This document shows, in pieces, positions 50,001 to 57,100 of a DNA stretch of 64,000 nt (positions are counted from its first letter, which is position 1; each line of letters starts with the position of its first letter). Below the pieces are notes generated by a model that saw only the letters and a program-made list of their open reading frames with translations, did no database searches and had not been told where the DNA came from. The DNA is from Membranipora membranacea (taxonomy: Eukaryota; Bryozoa; Gymnolaemata; Cheilostomatida; Membraniporidae), in NCBI GenBank assembly GCA_914767715.1, contig OU612073.1, positions 22,072,001 through 22,136,000 on the forward strand. The letters are read 5' to 3'. Both the position numbers and the translations under genes were made by a program.

Positions 50001-53000
50001 GACCACAAACCATTAATTTGGTGTCTGGTAGATCGAGATAAGACCCTGCTGGTTAAGAGGCAATTTGATGACAACTTTGGTCATACAATATCAAAGTATT
50101 AGCACATAATACATGTCTTACCAAAGGGCGCAGAAGAAGCCATTCAAATCAGCCTCCTAACCTTTTGTTAAGACCAGAAGTTTTTCACCTTTTACATGAT
50201 CATGTTGCTATTTATATTGGTATATGAAGGGAGAGGAGAGCCTTGACTTGGTTAGGGTTGTCCCCTCTCTATCCTACTCGCCTTAACTTCGGAGAAGTAC
50301 TATTGTATACTCGAGATAACATATTGTGGAAAGTTTTCTCTCACAAACAAGAAGTACTGTCCCATGACATTGGCATACAAATTAGATACACTTTGTGTCT
50401 TTACCTTCGCTAAACAGTTCAACGATGCCACATAAAATTTGGTAGCTAACAATCGGAATTAAGGCAGCCTTGCCTGAACAATAAAAATATCGCTCTACTC
50501 TGCTACACTTTAATTCTACGCGAGTCTAATAATAATCAGGTGCAGAAGGCCACTCAGTTCATTAAAAGTATTGGCTGAATTTAGTGATTATCTCCTCCTG
50601 ACCAAACTTTTAACTTCACTCTAGGGAAGTGTATTTATCATAGGTGAATTAGACCCACATGTAATTATGCATTATACCAATATAAACCCAATGAGCAACA
50701 ATAATATTTAAAAAAATATTATTTCTCAAAGAAATCTACAAAAAACAGCCTTTACTAACAAGGTAATGTATCGCAAACCTACTTCCAATAGTCCGATTTC
50801 TTCCAAATTTTTTTTGGTCGTTTGGAATAGGGCTGTCCAAAAATGACCATTTTTGCATCATTGTAAATTGCATACAAGCAAAATGTAACATGTATATCTA
50901 TTTTTTAAAAGTATGCCTGATGTATACTAACGATTGCGCAATACGCCAGAGACCTTAGCCTTTGATATACTCTCTTTGTCTAAACAAAGCCCCATCTATA
51001 ACGAGCGTTCAATTCAATCAATGTATGAGGCACAATAATCCTTTGTCCCAAATGCCACAAGTACAATTATAATCCACTACAGGCTTGCCTAATACTGTTA
51101 ACAATCTTTGCTGTTAATACCAAAGATTATAAATTGTTAATACTACATCTTACAAAATATTCTGATTATAAAATAAATTATTGATGGTGCTGATTGGAAT
51201 CGAGTAATTTAGCCGAAAATCTCATCATTCAACATCAAATGTGGAAATGAGTCATGGGCACAATTGGTCTTGTTTGGTTTCCCATCTTATATCAATGTTT
51301 AATCTCAACAAGATTTTTTATTCATGTGTAGTCAAGTTGTAATTTCCATGTATATATAGGTTAGCTCACCTTTGTCAAACAACAGATTGTCGGGGAAAAT
51401 GCATGAGTTTTATACTATTCAATTGACTTGCTCCACGACCAGTAGAGCCTCCCTGAGCCAAGCATAGCAAGCCAGTGATACCATGACGTGAATGGTAATT
51501 AATATTATTATAATCTCATATGACACATGCCTCCACAATATACTAACTCTGTCAGTCCGAAAATACTTTCCTTGTACTTTTGTGATGGCTTATTTAGTCA
51601 AACGGCAATGCATCTTCAAATTTAGAAATTGTGGCTAAAATAGATTATATTTTAGTTGCTTTGATTATTTATTAATGCAGAAAGCGTGCTAAGAAGAATG
51701 AAATTGATTTAAGAGTTGGTGGTATACGCTAAGAGTGTCAGTCGCTAAGCACGCATGTATTGGAGGTCATGGGTTTGGTTAGTCCCCAGGGCTTGACAAT
51801 AGGCAGGCATGGGTAACTCTTGGATTACAGATTTCTGCAAGAAACTGATCTATGAATACTGAATTGCAATATATCTATTATGATAAAGGGAAGGTTACTA
51901 AAATATGTGCATGTCTTAGTACTGAGCATAGGGATTCATAAGTTAAAATTGAGATAGGAGCTGGACAATGTTTAACACAGCATAATTTATTTTTCCAGCA
52001 ATTTCAATCGTAGGCAGAGGCTGTACACACAGCATTCCTCACATATTCTCAGGGTTATCATGTGCTGCTTTTCATAATGATGTGTAATTGTGTGGCCAAT
52101 TAAAATTGTTTTAAAAACAGTCACTTGAGCTATTGTTTGGTGACAAGATTAAGTGGACATAATCTCATAATTGTGTTGGTTTGCGTTGTCGCAATGTCTC
52201 TCTGTTTAGTCCTACAATCAAATGATTTGCTATGTAGAGCTCTCATATTTACAGGTAGGCATACCAGGAGTCGTTGCTGACATTAGGCTTACAAAACAAT
52301 GGCTAATCATTTAGGCTAGCGCAATATAATTTTGAATATAATCATGGGCTAAGACCCCTGTAACTAGTGCTGTCACGATACGATTCATATCGGGAATACC
52401 TAATCGATCGCACCTCATTATCGCGATTTAATAAGGTCACAGCTGAAGTCGATTGCACAGCGGTAAATTCATTGTCACGGTTACTATGGTCGAAAATCGA
52501 AATTGGGACAAGGGTTGGTTGAAAGGGAAGGTGTAAATTCGAAAAATCGAAATCGGGAAAATCGATGCCACAATCAGAATCGAGGCAGTCCTAGCCAAAT
52601 ACAAAATCGTGACAGCGCTACCTGTAAGTCCTTGCTCTCTGTATGGCATCACAGCCCTCAACACAGTGAACAATAATATCCTCATGACAGGTAGGTACCA
52701 TAGTAAATACCTTTCATACTGTGATTTATCTGGATACCCAACTAACCATATTGACTTCAAGCTGTTGATGGCATATGGCCAAGGAGCTATTGGTGACTGC
52801 ATTTGGGAATATTCTAGCTCAAATTAAGCTGCAAAATGAAATACCTCTCATGCCTTCTCTGGTGTTTACCTGATCATAATCGTATATTTTATATCTGATA
52901 TAATATGCCTCTATAATATCAATACTACTACTATTAGGGCTTCTTTGAGGGAAGGATTTGGGATTTGAATGTGACACTTATTTTTGCTCAAATCAGAAGC

Positions 53001-53978
53001 ACTGCCCAATCAACTCTTAAACATTTTGCTTGTAAGACAGTAATTTATTTTTATAAAAACCCTGATAAACTTCACTAATTCTTAATTGACATTGTTTCCT
53101 CGATTAATCCTTGTTTGAAATGTAATAGTGTCAGGCCTTCTTGTGTATTTCGTAGGATTAAAATATTTTTAATTGTTTGATGGGTATCCCTGGCCCTAAC
53201 TTTGTTCATATCACTGGTTAAGATGGGTTGATTCAAGTACCAGTAGATGAATTATGCGACCTCATTTAATCCAACCGCTCAGAAACTATTACCCAGTCCA
53301 GCAAAAATTAAAAGCGGTAGTATTGAATTTGGATAGGAAATTGTAAATCAAATATCTATCGCTATCTATTCTATTATTATCTTGCAAGGGTTAATGGAGA
53401 GTTTTTAACGACATTAACACAATTGATTGTTCTGCTTGGTGCTTTGAGTTTGAAATAATACCTGTATACAGGAAGATCATGTATGCTGATAAAATTTCTA
53501 ATGTTAGGAGACATTCAATTTTTGATCCTAGATTCTTCTTCTGTAAAGAATTCTCTACGTTTAGCCGGATACAAGGACGGGATATGAGAAATTGGGCAAA
53601 GCGGGATAACTTCTAGTTCATTATAAGAACAAAATTGTATGAAAATGAGAAGATAACTCTACAGCAACTTGAAGCCAAAATACTTTTAATGAACTGAGCA
53701 ACAAATACTCACAGCTGCTCAGTGTAGGCTGGAATCCCAGATGGTAAAACTTGTAGAGTCCTTTTGCTGCAGTCGGTCTCCCGTCTATTTTCGTCACAAG
53801 TGCACAATTCTGGGCACCCATCAGAAGAAGCCGGCTGTGGAGTGGTGTTGGCATTTTGTGCGTGTGTCCGGAAACTGATATTTGGAACTTGAGAGGATGT
53901 CATTTTTACAGACATTGCCATTAGAGTGAAGACTAGAAGAATGTGGAGTTTTAGTTGAGCATATCTTGAGGCAACCAT
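25456..53978 (-). CDS. LRR-mucin-Ly6/uPAR adhesion GPCR (24 coding exons)
   Basis: A complete receptor gene on the minus strand from ATG 53976-53978 (context AAGATGG) to the stop at 25456-25458. Exons: 53713-53978, 48845-48916, 47578-47649, 46847-46918, 45461-45532, 44817-44971, 41875-44493, 41073-41250, 40509-40621, 40004-40148, 39541-39713, 39047-39149, 37304-37413, 35797-36037, 35399-35538, 34275-34531, 33751-33894, 33316-33455, 32135-32252, 31606-31820, 31020-31252, 30446-30637, 28597-28719, 25456-26093. All phases match and the total is 6591 nt (2196 residues plus stop). Domains in order: signal peptide, LRRNT, LRRs, LRRCT, mucin stalk, LU fold, Cys linker, GAIN, GPS, seven helices, Ser-rich tail. 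Adhesion GPCRs cleave themselves at the GPS and couple adhesion to G-protein signalling; the ligand here is unknown. All donors are GT, but 41870-41874 (GTTGG) is weak. Confidence 0.88.
26094..28590. other. Adhesion GPCR intron 23
   Basis: No additional exon recognised. A hairpin at about 27330-27394 (ctagtctgag mirrored by ctcagactag) is the only structure noted. Confidence 0.4.
28597..28719 (-). CDS. Adhesion GPCR exon 23: Ser/Asn-rich tail
   Basis: Encodes SQSTLMKNKTNSSSGGGFSS and ASSSPEPQKSRSSSNG. Low complexity and probably a phosphorylated, disordered tail. Phase 1 in and out; acceptor tttacag, donor GTGAGT. Confidence 0.8.
29309..29482 (-). CDS. Possible optional tail exon
   Basis: A 174-nt open segment between exons 22 and 23, starting NSLGGTSSFLSTKYQRCTSL and ending SADLYKGADQ. 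Its acceptor (attacag) has a weak pyrimidine tract and its donor is GTAATC. It starts and ends in phase 1, the same phase as the junction it interrupts, so inclusion would keep the frame and add 58 residues. Not included in the main model. Confidence 0.35.
29705..29882. repeat. Minisatellite of about 17-bp units
   Basis: About ten irregular copies of a ctgactgtctgggcctga-like unit in the intron before the optional tail exon. It keeps long reading frames open on the minus strand (GPDSQ/QTVRP repeats), which are repeat artefacts rather than genes. Confidence 0.85.
30446..30637 (-). CDS. Adhesion GPCR exon 22: TM7 and proximal tail
   Basis: Encodes FSYLFAIFNTLQGFFLFLFY and CVLKRDAQLAW, the N-x-L-Q-G-F-x-x-F signature of class B2 TM7, then a Cys-rich juxtamembrane stretch (MRSCPCFEYE). 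Phase 1 in and out. Confidence 0.93.
30891..31036. repeat. Tandem duplication of the exon 21 donor region
   Basis: A segment at about 30893-30949 is a diverged direct copy of about 30972-31036 (shared aggtgatatat, aaagctag and catactccacgtta). The copy includes the end of exon 21 but has lost the GTAAGT. Confidence 0.7.
31020..31252 (-). CDS. Adhesion GPCR exon 21: TM5 and TM6
   Basis: Starts CWLVPNAFYGAVAAPILLII, with the CWL of extracellular loop 2 that pairs with TM3, then TM5, a basic loop (KRRGSTYSEANHDKRK) and TM6 ending LLGLTWSMA. Phase 2 in, 1 out; donor GTAAGTC at 31013-31019. A degenerate copy of the exon end lies just downstream. Confidence 0.93.
31364..31433. repeat. Short tandem repeat in adhesion GPCR intron 20
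   Basis: Four to five copies of a roughly 16-bp unit like gaggcaatgaaattt. Confidence 0.8.
31606..31820 (-). CDS. Adhesion GPCR exon 20: TM3 and TM4
   Basis: Encodes LSAILLHYSLLASFCWMAIE and AFYMYIALVLVF, the LLHY-x-LL-x-SF-x-WM signature of adhesion GPCR TM3, then TM4 with GWGVPAIIVAITVG. Phase 0 in, 2 out. Confidence 0.93.
32135..32252 (-). CDS. Adhesion GPCR exon 19: TM2
   Basis: Encodes KLRKDNPSKILLNLCVALGM and LNLVFLSLTHF, the class B2 TM2 pattern with the K-I-L-x-N-L-C signature. It ends before TM3 at VICK. Donor GTAGGC, a less common type. Confidence 0.9.
33316..33455 (-). CDS. Adhesion GPCR exon 18: TM1
   Basis: Encodes DLNQFDDTRIDTIDPVNYLI and the first helix, YISYIGCGISLAGIIVTII. 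Phase 0 in, 2 out; donor GTCAGT. Confidence 0.9.
33751..33894 (-). CDS. Adhesion GPCR exon 17: GPS cleavage motif
   Basis: Encodes VNDKKSSVCSYWHWDTNSWS, TKGVTVVET and CESTHLTNFALLL. The HL|T tripeptide for self-cleavage is intact. Of the four canonical GPS cysteines only the first and third remain; the second (GC to GV) and fourth (CxC to CxS) are replaced. Phase 0 in and out. Confidence 0.92.
34275..34531 (-). CDS. Adhesion GPCR exon 16: GAIN B subdomain
   Basis: Encodes GTPVRVTLPSLTFPTSAPAT, then LKFVVYKSDSLF and INSWIISASVG, the F-x-x-Y...N-x-x-I-I-S-A-S-V strand pattern of GAIN B. It ends at VKIRLYHSSP before the GPS exon. Phase 1 in, 0 out. Confidence 0.88.
34810..34976. repeat. Minisatellite, 16-bp unit, about ten copies
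   Basis: Units gggcacacagtatcat, with variants containing tagg. It lies in the intron between exons 15 and 16. Confidence 0.9.
35060..35330. repeat. Dispersed repeat, copy 1
   Basis: About 280 bp that reappears in the same orientation at about 38125-38395. Shared phrases include gatgctccactcc, aaccacaacaaagaatgcta and tatggattttctagaacaca. Both copies are in introns of the adhesion GPCR. Confidence 0.85.
35399..35538 (-). CDS. Adhesion GPCR exon 15: GAIN domain
   Basis: Encodes IIENIEVFADSVELDDSNAV followed by a beta-rich KSLTVHAAKV segment. Phase 2 in, 1 out. Confidence 0.85.
35797..36037 (-). CDS. Adhesion GPCR exon 14: GAIN domain helices
   Basis: Encodes SQVVQNISQIIGVGREGEEN, then SLDVELVADIFNQTL, matching the helical GAIN A pattern, and an S-T-V-Q-L end. 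Phase 1 in, 2 out; donor GTAAGG. Confidence 0.85.
36977..37112. repeat. Minisatellite, 32-bp unit, four copies
   Basis: Units begin gcagagtgtatgcctcaaca and end gtatgggcatag. Copies 1-2 carry tgcc and later ones tacc. Confidence 0.9.
37304..37413 (-). CDS. Adhesion GPCR exon 13: GAIN A subdomain start
   Basis: Encodes MVRTDNPGYSDEDFTICPSE and a helix-like LNSTLAIITAET segment. Phase 2 in, 1 out; donor GTGAGC. Confidence 0.8.
38030..38056. repeat. (AAAT)n microsatellite
   Basis: A run of seven aaat units in intron 12. Confidence 0.85.
38125..38395. repeat. Dispersed repeat, copy 2, with a partial inverted copy
   Basis: Direct copy of 35060-35330. Its centre is present again inverted at about 38665-38730 (tgtgttctagaaaatccata, gcattctttgttgtggtt), so the region can form a long hairpin. 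Confidence 0.85.
38745..38870. repeat. Palindromic fold-back repeat
   Basis: Arms tttgcctttggaagcaaa and its complement near 38840-38862 enclose a second inverted pair containing ggtgggg/cctcaccc. Probably a small MITE. Confidence 0.65.
39047..39149 (-). CDS. Adhesion GPCR exon 12: Cys-containing segment
   Basis: Encodes YCGFNPRILLGESQTADCSY and a QISRFQEYC end. Possibly the start of the GAIN A subdomain or a hormone-receptor-like module; uncertain. Phase 1 in, 2 out. Confidence 0.8.
39541..39713 (-). CDS. Adhesion GPCR exon 11: linker region with cysteines
   Basis: Encodes LPRHIGSQCFYDLEIVTSAS and SLEAIKLTIRDGARRDRPGF, ending NAFTEAN. No domain recognised. Phase 2 in, 1 out. Confidence 0.8.
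39870..39962. repeat. AT-only low-complexity tract
   Basis: Irregular tatatcatattatatta-type repeats in intron 10. Confidence 0.85.
40004..40148 (-). CDS. Adhesion GPCR exon 10: linker region
   Basis: Encodes RSRGQGSWVVQTTDNITNFP and a segment ending TDTQLPVRC, with sequons NIT and NFT. No domain recognised. Phase 1 in, 2 out; donor GTAAGA. Confidence 0.8.
40509..40621 (-). CDS. Adhesion GPCR exon 9: LU domain, second part
   Basis: Encodes VTCTHDSCEAVTCCQGNLCN, the hallmark CC-x4-C-N end of Ly6/uPAR domains, followed by a short linker. Phase 2 in, phase 1 out. Confidence 0.8.
41073..41250 (-). CDS. Adhesion GPCR exon 8: LU (Ly6/uPAR) domain, first part
   Basis: Encodes GPLLCAEFNTEGLTNRTCAS, a Cys near VYC and the AEECENS end, continuing in phase 2 to exon 9. 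The cysteine pattern, together with the CC...CN ending in the next exon, fits a three-finger LU domain. Confidence 0.75.
41875..44493 (-). CDS. Adhesion GPCR exon 7: mucin-like Ser/Thr stalk
   Basis: One 2619-nt exon encodes about 873 residues, dominated by Thr and Ser with Pro and many N-x-(S/T) sequons. There are no long perfect repeats but recurrent short phrases such as TTEGST, SPTTNIT and EAQTTDLNVTAVPITNT. In mucins and in several adhesion GPCRs such stalks carry dense O-glycans and hold the binding domain away from the membrane. The exon has almost no cysteines. Its left donor, G|GTTGG at 41870-41874, is unusual, but the phase (1) fits the next exon. Confidence 0.88.
44817..44971 (-). 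CDS. Adhesion GPCR exon 6: LRR C-cap
   Basis: Encodes FLANNPVICSCEVVELLQYA, then a G-x-C and a final Cys (NYC), the usual LRRCT layout of N-P-x-x-C-x-C followed by two more cysteines. Phase 2 in, phase 1 out; donor GTAAGC at 44811-44816. Confidence 0.85.
45461..45532 (-). CDS. Adhesion GPCR exon 5: LRR
   Basis: 72-nt exon, YLHFNNISRVHPDAFDNMPI followed by LRN. Acceptor ttgtag, donor GTAAGT, phase 2-2. Confidence 0.85.
45792..46100. mobile_element. 309-bp MITE with TAA target duplication and tRNA-like core
   Basis: Terminal inverted repeats start CACTATGGTTCCAT (45792) and end ATGGAACCATAGTG (46100); after a 3-nt mismatch they continue with TCGATTTTGT on both sides. TAA flanks both ends (45789-45791 and 46101-46103), as in PIF/Harbinger elements. 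Inside is a second palindrome (atggttagaatcca mirrored near 45838-45867) and a tRNA-like segment on the minus strand. Confidence 0.8.
45898..45958 (-). promoter_or_regulatory. tRNA-like segment with A and B boxes
   Basis: Read on the minus strand it starts GGCGGCGTGGCTAAATGGTT. The A box is TGGCTAAATGG (complement of 45939-45949), and a B-box-like CTTCAAGTCCC (complement of 45906-45916) follows about 22 nt later. It resembles the head of a tRNA-derived SINE, too degenerate to be a working tRNA gene. Confidence 0.55.
46847..46918 (-). CDS. Adhesion GPCR exon 4: LRR
   Basis: 72-nt exon, YLEYNHLTSINENSLSGLVQ followed by LNF. Acceptor ttgtag, donor GTAAGT, phase 2-2. Confidence 0.85.
47578..47649 (-). 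CDS. Adhesion GPCR exon 3: LRR
   Basis: 72-nt exon, KLDNNFISDIERGTFENLST followed by LRLL. Acceptor atttcag, donor GTGAGT, phase 2-2. Confidence 0.85.
48390..48510. repeat. Imperfect hairpin repeat in intron 2
   Basis: ttgcacaacg at about 48399 pairs with cgttgtgcaa at about 48492; ctccatgcc pairs with ggcatggag further in. Probably a small MITE; no target duplication identified. Confidence 0.6.
48845..48916 (-). CDS. Adhesion GPCR exon 2: LRR
   Basis: A 72-nt phase-2 exon with one leucine-rich repeat: ILSHNNIQRLTAGMFAHLPRL. Acceptor atttcag, donor GTAAGT. The 72-nt, phase 2-2 pattern is usual for LRR-encoding exons. Confidence 0.85.
48917..53712. other. Adhesion GPCR intron 1
   Basis: A 4.8-kb intron between the signal peptide/LRRNT exon and the first LRR exon. 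I found no further LRR exon on the minus strand. It contains a hAT-like MITE at 52365-52620. Confidence 0.5.
52365..52620. mobile_element. 256-bp hAT-like MITE
   Basis: Ends TAGTGCTGTCACGAT (52365) and the complement of TAGCGCTGTCACGAT (52620) are inverted repeats with one mismatch. The flanks are CCTGTAAC (52357-52364) and CCTGTAAG (52621-52628), an 8-bp duplication with one change. Interior is AT-rich with aatcgaaa motifs and no ORF. Confidence 0.85.
53713..53978 (-). CDS. Adhesion GPCR exon 1: signal peptide and LRR N-cap
   Basis: Starts MVASRYAQLKLHILLVFTLM, a basic n-region and hydrophobic core typical of a signal peptide, followed by a short linker and an LRRNT motif (CPELCTCDENRRETDC) ending LPSGIPAYTEQL. 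The frame is open upstream to an ATG at 54129-54131, but the signal peptide and Kozak context favour 53978. Donor GTGAGT at 53707-53712. Confidence 0.85.
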
Positions 53979-54131
53979 CTTGAGTTGTGACTTGTATAGA
54001 AATAATCCAGTAAAGTATTGCTCGCACAAGTTTTTTTGATTTTCACTAGGAACTGACAGCTGTAACTGAAATTGTAGAAAATGTGTTATAATCCAAGATA
54101 CAAGCTCATCTACAGTAGGATATTGAAACAT

Positions 54132-57100
54132 TTAAATATGATCACAACCTTACTGACTAAATGTGCTAAACATGATTCCTACTGGAACACATTGAGATTC
54201 CCATGCTAATGATTTTATTAGCTAATAAACTAGTCTTCTTGCGCTAGACAAAATACGCAATCAGAGCACACTATTTACAAACAGTGAGATAATACAACCC
54301 ACAATGACACAGAAATATGTGCCGATAGATGTAGTTTTGATTTGAGTGCGCGATTTATAACCATTCCTTGATTGCCACCTATTGCACTGTGCCACCATTC
54401 CTGGCCTATAAATATACGCTTAGGTATTGGTGCTGAAAAAATTCCTTGAAAAGTACAAGAATTTTGTCCCATCTACAAATGATTTGCTGTCATGACATCA
54501 TTAAAATGTTTACTGAGGTTTCTTTTCATAATAAATTATGTCTATTCATCGAAGACCTCATTCACCTTGAGAATCCATGTACAGGGGAGACGATCGTGTT
54601 TCACCTGAAATCTTTTTGTTTGCAGGCATGACACGTCATCAAAATTTTGCAACAATTTTGTGCAATGGAAACATCTTTTTCAGGCTTCCATCTTGATGAA
54701 TGGTCGAAAAAGTGAGAACCACTGACCCACTGAGCATATCTTATAACTGTTGCCTTGTCACGCAGGCATGGTTTTTGTTTTTTTTTTGTTTCGGGAGTTT
54801 TGGGGTTTTGAGACTCCCGAAACCAAAATAACCCAAAACCTTTGCCGTCTGTAAAGACTACTATAACCCCCCCCCCCCCCCTTTACTAGCGATAATAGGC
54901 GCCTTTGTAACAAAGAAGTCTACCCTATTGAAAGGTTTACTCTACAGGTGATGTATGTTATGTAAGGTAATGTAATACTGACACCGTAGCAAGTCAGTAC
55001 TTGGTACTGAGTTAAATACTTTCTTCTAGACATCGAGGTGACATTGGGCGGCTCACCGACTATTAACATATCACCTGGTGACAAAATAATTGGTGAGCAG
55101 CCTCATCATGATAGGATGCAGATCACAATACAAAGTTAGTATAAATATATATCCCTATTAAGCTGAAGTGGCCCATCTGTTTTGATTGAGGGTGGTAAAA
55201 CCGACCACCCCCATTCCCCAGATAAAAATAGCAGTGCAATTGTCCTTACTTCTGTGTGATTAGGTTTTCGATCAGACAATGGGCTGACCAGCAACGGTCA
55301 AAACTGGTTTAAATAGTCATTCTAATGGTCATTGAACTTGTCACAGCTTCCACAATTTTAATTTGTCCTGAACGATATTTTTACGACGCGATCGAAAGTG
55401 CTTATGTATGTGGATGTAGTCTGAGCCCCCAGAGTCTTGCCCCTTGCCTGATGCACCCCCTCCCCCCCCCCCCTGTGTGGATGCTTTGATTTTTATCAAT
55501 GTTAAGGGATTGAAACTTAGCCAAAATAATGGTAATATCGCCAACCTAGAGTGATTTGAAGCAAATAATTAATCTAACGCTTTGATTTTCAAAATGATAA
55601 CACATCTACAAAGACTAGTTCACTTGTGACTCTTCCATGATACCTATCATACCGCAGGGCAAAACTGATGTCACCAGGGAGGGTGGTATCGCTTACTTCC
55701 TGATGACACAAGAAAAGATGTCTAAAGATCTTACCTGTCAATCTATATCAGCGCAGAGTGCCGTCCAGTAAGTGGGTAGACTTATATCTTCCGTCATTCA
55801 AAATTAATCATATATCCAAGTTCGATTTCTATCTGAAATTTCAAAATTTCAAAATCACTGAGTGTATTGTTGACATCACTTAAATCAAGGAGTAAATGAT
55901 TCCTAGTACGTTTCTGATGCATGCACTTCAACAAAAATTGTCATAGAACTAACTATATACTTGATGTGCGCTCATAATAGGCACATAATAAGTCGCTGAT
56001 AACACAAGAAAGCGTAATCTGATGTTTACCTTTGTCTCAAAGTAGGCAAACAAAACCCTCTCGTATGGGTGTGTGCCTTTTTCTTATAAAATGTTACTCC
56101 TATTATTGTGTTGAGTCACAAGGACTAGTCTTTCAGTGTCAATAAATCCCGCCTCCGCTACCTTCCATCAGAAAAGTGCAGGCTCTATGCAATTCAACTT
56201 AGAATGATGTGATTGGTCATTTGTTCTAAGTGCAAGACTGTTGCATATATACTAATAATAGAACTGGTTGTACCATAAACATATAAATATTTAAGTATTT
56301 ACATGTTTATGGTTGTACTTATACCAGTACATTTATTTGCAATGAACCCCCTCCCCCCCCTCAGTTCATTGATTTATGGGTGATGATGATGATGATTGGA
56401 AATCTCTATCTAGAAATCATTGACTGAGTGTCAGTCAGCTCAAATCAGCTCAAATCAGCGTTCCCGCATTCAAAATTGCTACAATGGAAGTGGTGGGGCA
56501 ATTCCGAACGCAGATTAGCCGGATTAAACAAGCCGTAACGTTACATTATCAACCGCCCTCCTCCCATCCTCTGTGGTTTCCAGAGGATTGATAATAGAAT
56601 GACTATGCCAGAGACAAAAATCTAGTATTTTTAAGCGCTTCTCCTGGTCTGCTGGTAGTGAAATTCCTTCATATATAGATATCGCAATAATTTTATCACA
56701 TCATAGCCATCGCGTGGTCCCTCCATTTACGATTTTGTCCTGGGGGGATTGTCCTGGCTTCTCCCTACCCACATACCACGGTATTTATAACAATGTCAAA
56801 CTACCAAAACCTCATTAAAACTCAAACTCATACAAATCGCATAATCATAACTATACATTGGGTGGATGATTCTCATCCATTAATTCAATGCTGTGTTCTA
56901 TCGGTGATAATAAAAAGAAAGTCAAACTTTCTTTGGGAACTATTGGTGTTAATCAGTTTTCTCCGGGAGAATGGTTCCATTGCACAACTCTCTCGCATTT
57001 AAGATGAGACAAGATAACATAACCACAGATATAGGGGGAACATTGGTTGGCAATGAAATGCCACTACCAGGACCCAGGCAAAATTAATGCACTAGCTTTC

